Assembly (NCBI RefSeq): GCF_000524195.1
Contig: NW_020170418.1
Coordinates: 164,439 to 228,438 of the forward strand
Source: Echinococcus granulosus
Taxonomy: Eukaryota; Platyhelminthes; Cestoda; Cyclophyllidea; Taeniidae
Reading direction: 5' to 3'
Length of the DNA stretch: 64,000 nucleotides
In this document: positions 59,301 through 64,000 of the stretch, piece by piece
Numbering within the stretch: the first letter of the stretch is position 1
Layout: each line of letters opens with the position of its first letter
The notes under the pieces: generated by a model
What the model saw: the letters and a program-made list of their open reading frames with translations, nothing else
Told to the model about the DNA's origin: nothing
Databases searched by the model: none
Translations under genes and position numbers: made by a program

Positions 59301-62300
59301 AATATTACTAAGCAAGTAAAATGCAAAGTCCTGTGAACGGTTTTAACAGGCCAAGGCTAAATAAAAGATACGCAATTGCACGAAATTTACCCAAAAAAAG
59401 GAACAATATTGCTGCAGCAGTAAACCCCATGCATGAATACTATGCAGAGTTGGCGTTAAGTGATTGTATTGCATAAGAGTAGAAGCTAATTTAATTCCTC
59501 CTTAAACACTTTACCTGTTATTTCCCACAGTGTTGGTCTGCGCGTTTCCAACAGTGGTATGGGTTGTTGCCATTCGTATTACCACTGAAAGGCCTTCGAA
59601 TGGACAAAAGAACGTGCAACTACTAGTTGGGTTAAAACGCAAAAAAGCAGTTGATTTAACTGCTCCAGACGAAAGCCCGCCAGGACAATATATTATTAGC
59701 TTCTGCCGGGGTGCATACCACACGAGCATATAAATAGCACACATGCACATCCCAGAACAAGTAGTTCCACTTTGAAGTGGGAGGAAGGAGGGGGGTTAAG
59801 TTTTCATCAATCCGCACTCTCACGTGACCTGCATCCTCAGCGTAATGCCAGACCGCCTTCTCCCCCGCCTTCGTTTGTAGCAGATATAAAGCCACTTCTT
59901 TCTAGCTCTCGTCATCCCACTCTCTTACGTTTCTGAACGAAGAATTGCACTCCAAATTAAGGTGTCCAAATTACTCTTTATGATGTGCTTATTAGGCTGG
60001 CTGAGTAATATGGATGCCACAGTGAATGCATTGAATGGTCGGTTGCGCACGAACCTCACCGAGTCCTGACTTCAGTCTTATTCACTAAAAGAATAACAGT
60101 TGTGAAAAGTCTAGACCAAGACTGCTCTAAACCTTTAAAGGCATTCTGTGAGTTTCATTCTAGAGTAGTCCCGAAAGCTAATTACAGCGTATAAAAGGCT
60201 CCGTCTTCTTGCATAATGAGAAAGAGGTTCATTAATAATCCATTAAATGTGTCTTACAGGCAACTGGAACGCAGGATTATCATCATGATGAAATTATTGC
60301 TGCTTGGTGTGAAAACAAAAAACGGTGCAAAACCTGCTGACTTGGAAACCAAAAAGGAGTTCAAGTTTTAATTTACCTATAACTTCATTCACTTATCCAA
60401 TTAATTCTACCTTTATTTACTTAGTTATTTACGCTGAGGCGTAGAAGAGAGGAGTATCAACAACTCTTACTAGTAACTTTTCTATCCGACGACCTTTGTG
60501 ATCTTCTAAGCTTAACCTTCACTGCTGATAATTGCCATATACGATCCAAAAAGAGTTGAGGATTTTTCGTATTGTATTGCTGATCTACTTTCCTCGTGTT
60601 AAGTTCCTGACTAAAGCCCATTAATCCAGTGAAATCATTGTAACGCTCTAAGTAAAGACAAATTAATCATTCAAACGCCTTTGAGGGTATGACCGGGGCC
60701 GATGACACTATAATTTGAAGTAGATAAGTAATAAAGTGAGCGCCAATGAAATACCCCTCATTGAATGATTCGTGTATGGGATAGCCCAAGTAATGAAGCG
60801 GTACCTAGACAATCTGAATAGACCGAACGTTTCACGGCGGTGATGCGGAATGTTCGAGAGCACGGTAGAAAGCGGTCTGAGAAGTGAAAGACAACTGTGT
60901 TAAGCGGTCAACTTTGTAGATGAGTTTCACTGGAATTAAAGCGGGTAAACTTCCAAACTAGTTAGTTTTTTACGTCCTATCCTTATTTTAAGTGCGAAAA
61001 TAGACAAACGCTAGTACTTTATCCAATAGTTCAGCCGTGCTCGCTAAAACCTTGGAGGCTATAACTGACAAACGTATGCCAAAAACAAAGGGTTGTCAGT
61101 TCCTTCGACACAAGCAAATCTAGCTTATCCAAAGCCTAAAATCTGTACATGAAAAACTTATTTGCTTTACAAGCTTAGTAAAACAGGCGTTTAATTGTAA
61201 TTGTAGAGCAGTCAGAATACAGTCCATGTAGTGTTGCGTTCATTCAATTTTGCGACGAGACTTCTGGCTTAATCAAACTCTAGTTAAGTACACGGTAAAA
61301 TTAACACGTGAAATATGACAGAACGAATTTTTGGATCTCCCTCGCATTTGTCACCACACAATCAGATGCCTGCACATTAGTAAAGCGTTTCTAATGGTTC
61401 ATTTCATCATAACATCCCCTTCACAGCTTAAATAATAACTACTATAATCAATAAAATTTGGAGCCATTTGCGAATGAAGTACTAGTAATATTAGGGTTTA
61501 CCAGATTACCGTTAGACTTATGTGGGATGATATTTCTTAGGCGGCCAGTTAAGAGCTTGCTTTATGAGAAATAAAAAGTCTCACATTAAACAAAGGTAAT
61601 ACAAGTGGAATTTGAATTCACATTCTCTCTTATTGTTAGAATGTCCTTCCTGTTTTATTAGCTCTTAAATTATTTTCTCCGAAACTAATAAACAACGGCT
61701 CTTGGTTGTTCACCGGAGGCAATAATGAATACACCTGCTACTTGAATTACAAAGCATTCTAGTATGTTTTGTTTACGAGTTCTCAGATGATCTTTTGTTA
61801 AATATGCGGATTTTACAAGACCTTAATAGATGTATTTAAATTTTAAATATAAATGGGTACGAGGCTTGATTTAACCGCACAGTCTCCGTCATAACGCTTC
61901 TCTTAACTGCGAGGGCATCTAAGGCCCGCTGGCTATGCACCCACCGAAAGCTAGGGTCCTTCAGCCACACTTAAAAATGTCGACTCCCCTGTACGACCTA
62001 CGACCACATAAGGAAGACTTTGAGCATCCCTACATCTTATCACAAATCAATACTGTATTTTTATGGAAATTAATGATTACTTTAGGATGTATTCACTTAA
62101 GTACTAATACTGTCATGTTGTAACGCTTAAGAAAAGGAACATATAGCTATTAAGTATGTCGTAAAGCTCTTGGAACACTTTGTAAGAATTGAACGTTGCG
62201 GTTTGTACCGCTACGCTTTCCGCATTAAGTAGAATATTCATTTGCTTAGTGGAAAACTAGTTCAGGTGTAAGTTTATTAAAGGCAATTTAAGCTGATTTT

Positions 62301-63101
62301 ATGGTTTAGAAGTCCAAAGACTAGTCTGGTATTTGGTGGAGCGCAACACAATTTTAATCCAGCAAAGTCATAGAATCTCTCCATAGTAATTACGAAATAA
62401 ATAGCGCGGTAAGCAGTTCGTTGCATATGGGTCCGATACGCAGGTAATGCATTTCAAGCCAATGTATCCCTAAAAGTGTTATCCATTTATGTAATGTACG
62501 GTTCTTTGAATGCACCCCTTCGAGGAGAGACAGTCAGTGGACACGGATCTCGCCGCCGAAAGGACGTCTCCTACCGCTGAGAAAGAGTGTAATCGAAGTA
62601 AACATAGCACAATTTCCCCTTTCTCATTAATAGCGCGACCAATAAATAATGCCATTAGCTAATCAGTCTACCCATTCCAAGGGCATAAAGGTCGGGGCGA
62701 TGGAGAGCAACGGCCAACCAATTCCTGAAGTAGCTGGAAGCTATTGTGGTAAAGTTCAGTGCCTTATTTCTAACTCAGTTTAACTATTTTTAAGTTTAGA
62801 AAGATGTTATCCTACGGTAGTAAGCCCAGGAATCTGGCAGTGTTTTCATCGAAGTTCCGTACTGAGTAAAAATATTATGCACTCAAATGGGAGCAAGACT
62901 AGGGAGGACAATGTCGTCTTCACTCCGTAATATACAATAGCAAGTATAGCTTTGTATTCAGTTATTCTGTAGAGGCTGAAAATTAGTATTTTGAAATAGT
63001 TTATAAGAATATTATATGCGGAATATTTGTTTAAATCGTCTGCTTTTGGTGCTACACAAGAACTTGTGGGGCTGCGCCTCAGGTTTGGGATCAGAGACGG
63101 G
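56336..63101. other. stretch upstream of the capping protein gene, no recognised gene
   Basis: Several open frames cluster at 58900-59900 in sequence slightly richer in G and C. One, ending GCAGAA|GTAAGT at 59148, has a good donor but no usable acceptor. No domain was recognised on either strand. The last kilobases before 63102 contain the presumed promoter, without an identifiable TATA box. Confidence 0.4.
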
Positions 63102-64000
63102 ATGGAGGTACGTCAGTCTTAACAGTTACACATAAATGGTGACTTGCTTTGCGCTTTATTTTATCGTATATGTTGTTTGTTTCTAGAACATCGAGTTGTT
63201 AGTCAGAATCCCTCCAAATAAACTATTTGGGCTCTTCCCCTTATTGCGCAAACATTTCCCTGGACTTCTTGGATTTGATTCTCCAGAACGCCTTTTTCCA
63301 CTAACTATTGAGGAAGACTCGAGTGTGAGGCTTTTGGCGATGTTCTAGTATCAATTTGTCCAGGTCTTTGTGGTGATAAGCATCTTCTGCGAGGTTCATC
63401 ATTTGTAGTTTTTTAGCTATTTTGTGTATTCGGTGCGCTTCGGAGATCTATTCATAAGTGCTACAAATAACTCAGAATAACTTATCTTGCATTCAAGCAC
63501 ATGTTCGTGTCAAGTCTTTTTGCTCACCTGATTGTTACGCATTTTCCATTTTTACTCAGATATCCATTGGCATTTTTAGAACTGCAAGTACATATGTTGT
63601 GACATAAATCGGTTCATGGGCGCCACAAGATCACCTTGGACGGGTGCTTTTCAGCCACCCATATCTGATCCACCTCTGCCCAAGGAACAAAACAGACATC
63701 TCGAGGAGTTGCTTAATACCGCTTTTTCTTATTATGTTAAGTCGTGAGTCCTTACATGATTATTTTCGTTCATCACATCCATATTGAAGTCACTGCTGTT
63801 TACCTCTCCTATCACTGACTTTGCTTCGATGGACACTTCATTTACATTTAGTAGCTTTGCAGGTGAATTTGCGGTTGACTTGCTTTCAGGTATTACTATT
63901 CGCCTGATACAGTCACATCAGTTTATTGTCTTGGTCGAGATGTCGGCACCCTAGTTTGTGCTTTAATCAAGTCGCCTCTGGTGGACATCGTGTACTTAAT
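63102..64000 (+). CDS. F-actin capping protein subunit beta, 5' part (runs off the window)
   Basis: CapZ beta pairs with CapZ alpha to cap actin filament barbed ends. Exons: 63102-63107 (ATG GAG only), 63187-63324, 63580-63743 and 63890 to the edge, about 139 residues, half the usual length of about 270. Exon 2 reads NIELLVRIPPNKLFG...LFPLTIEEDSS, matching the family's N-terminal helix and SSVDQPL region. Exon 3 has CDINRFMGATRSPW, corresponding to the family's CDYNRDGDSYRSPW, then ISDPPLP and LEELLNTAFSYYVKS. Exon 4 has YYYSPDTVTSVYCLGRDVG and LVCALIKS, matching the SVYLWDLDHGFAGVILIKK strand. Junctions: GAG|GTACGT, TCGAGT|GTGAGG, AAGTC|GTGAGT, with acceptors TTTCTAG, TTTTTAG and GCTTTCAG. 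All phases agree. It is more divergent than the other two genes. The six-base first exon is the least certain part. Confidence 0.87.

Overview
The window is an AT-rich, intron-rich animal nuclear sequence. Three genes can be rebuilt exon by exon from conserved protein segments and splice sites: a coronin on the minus strand (2466-9381), a Musashi-type RNA-binding protein on the plus strand (35681-43242), and the 5' half of an F-actin capping protein beta subunit on the plus strand (63102 to the right edge). Musashi proteins are found in animals. The divergent sequences, small exons and 0.1-1.8 kb introns would suit a parasitic flatworm, but that placement is an impression and not something I could test. 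No prokaryotic, viral, CRISPR or rRNA feature was seen.

Layout. 1-9.4 kb is one minus-strand transcription unit: six coronin exons encode 385 residues, through the WD40 propeller to just before the usual C-terminal tail, which I cannot find. The plus strand is visibly A-rich up to about 9.95 kb and turns T-rich just after it, which suggests the 5' boundary of this unit. 10-35 kb has no recognisable conserved gene. It holds a diverged dispersed repeat in two copies, a 100-N gap inside a TA microsatellite with identical 40-bp flanks, a CpG-dense island at 23.6-23.85 kb, two hairpins of identical geometry, and weak unidentified exon candidates on the minus strand. The best of these is a phase-compatible three-exon chain with a cysteine-rich segment (31402-34472). 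35.7-43.2 kb is the Musashi gene, with two RRMs split over eleven exons. 43.3-63.1 kb is mostly featureless, apart from a GT microsatellite, a four-E-box GC-rich island at 56.2 kb and one speculative two-exon chain. From 63.1 kb the capping protein gene runs off the right edge.

Two of the fifteen introns I can place with confidence, or sixteen counting a putative 93-nt one, use GC-AG ends with the matching AG|GCAAGT donor: one in coronin and one in Musashi. The 93-nt interval in the last Musashi coding exon has splice-like ends, is divisible by three and has no stop codon. Coronin and capping protein both act on actin filaments, coronin on filament sides and Arp2/3 and capping protein on barbed ends, but they lie about 54 kb apart on opposite strands and nothing here shows co-regulation. 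I found no convincing novel system. The unidentified exon candidates are the places where one could be hiding.
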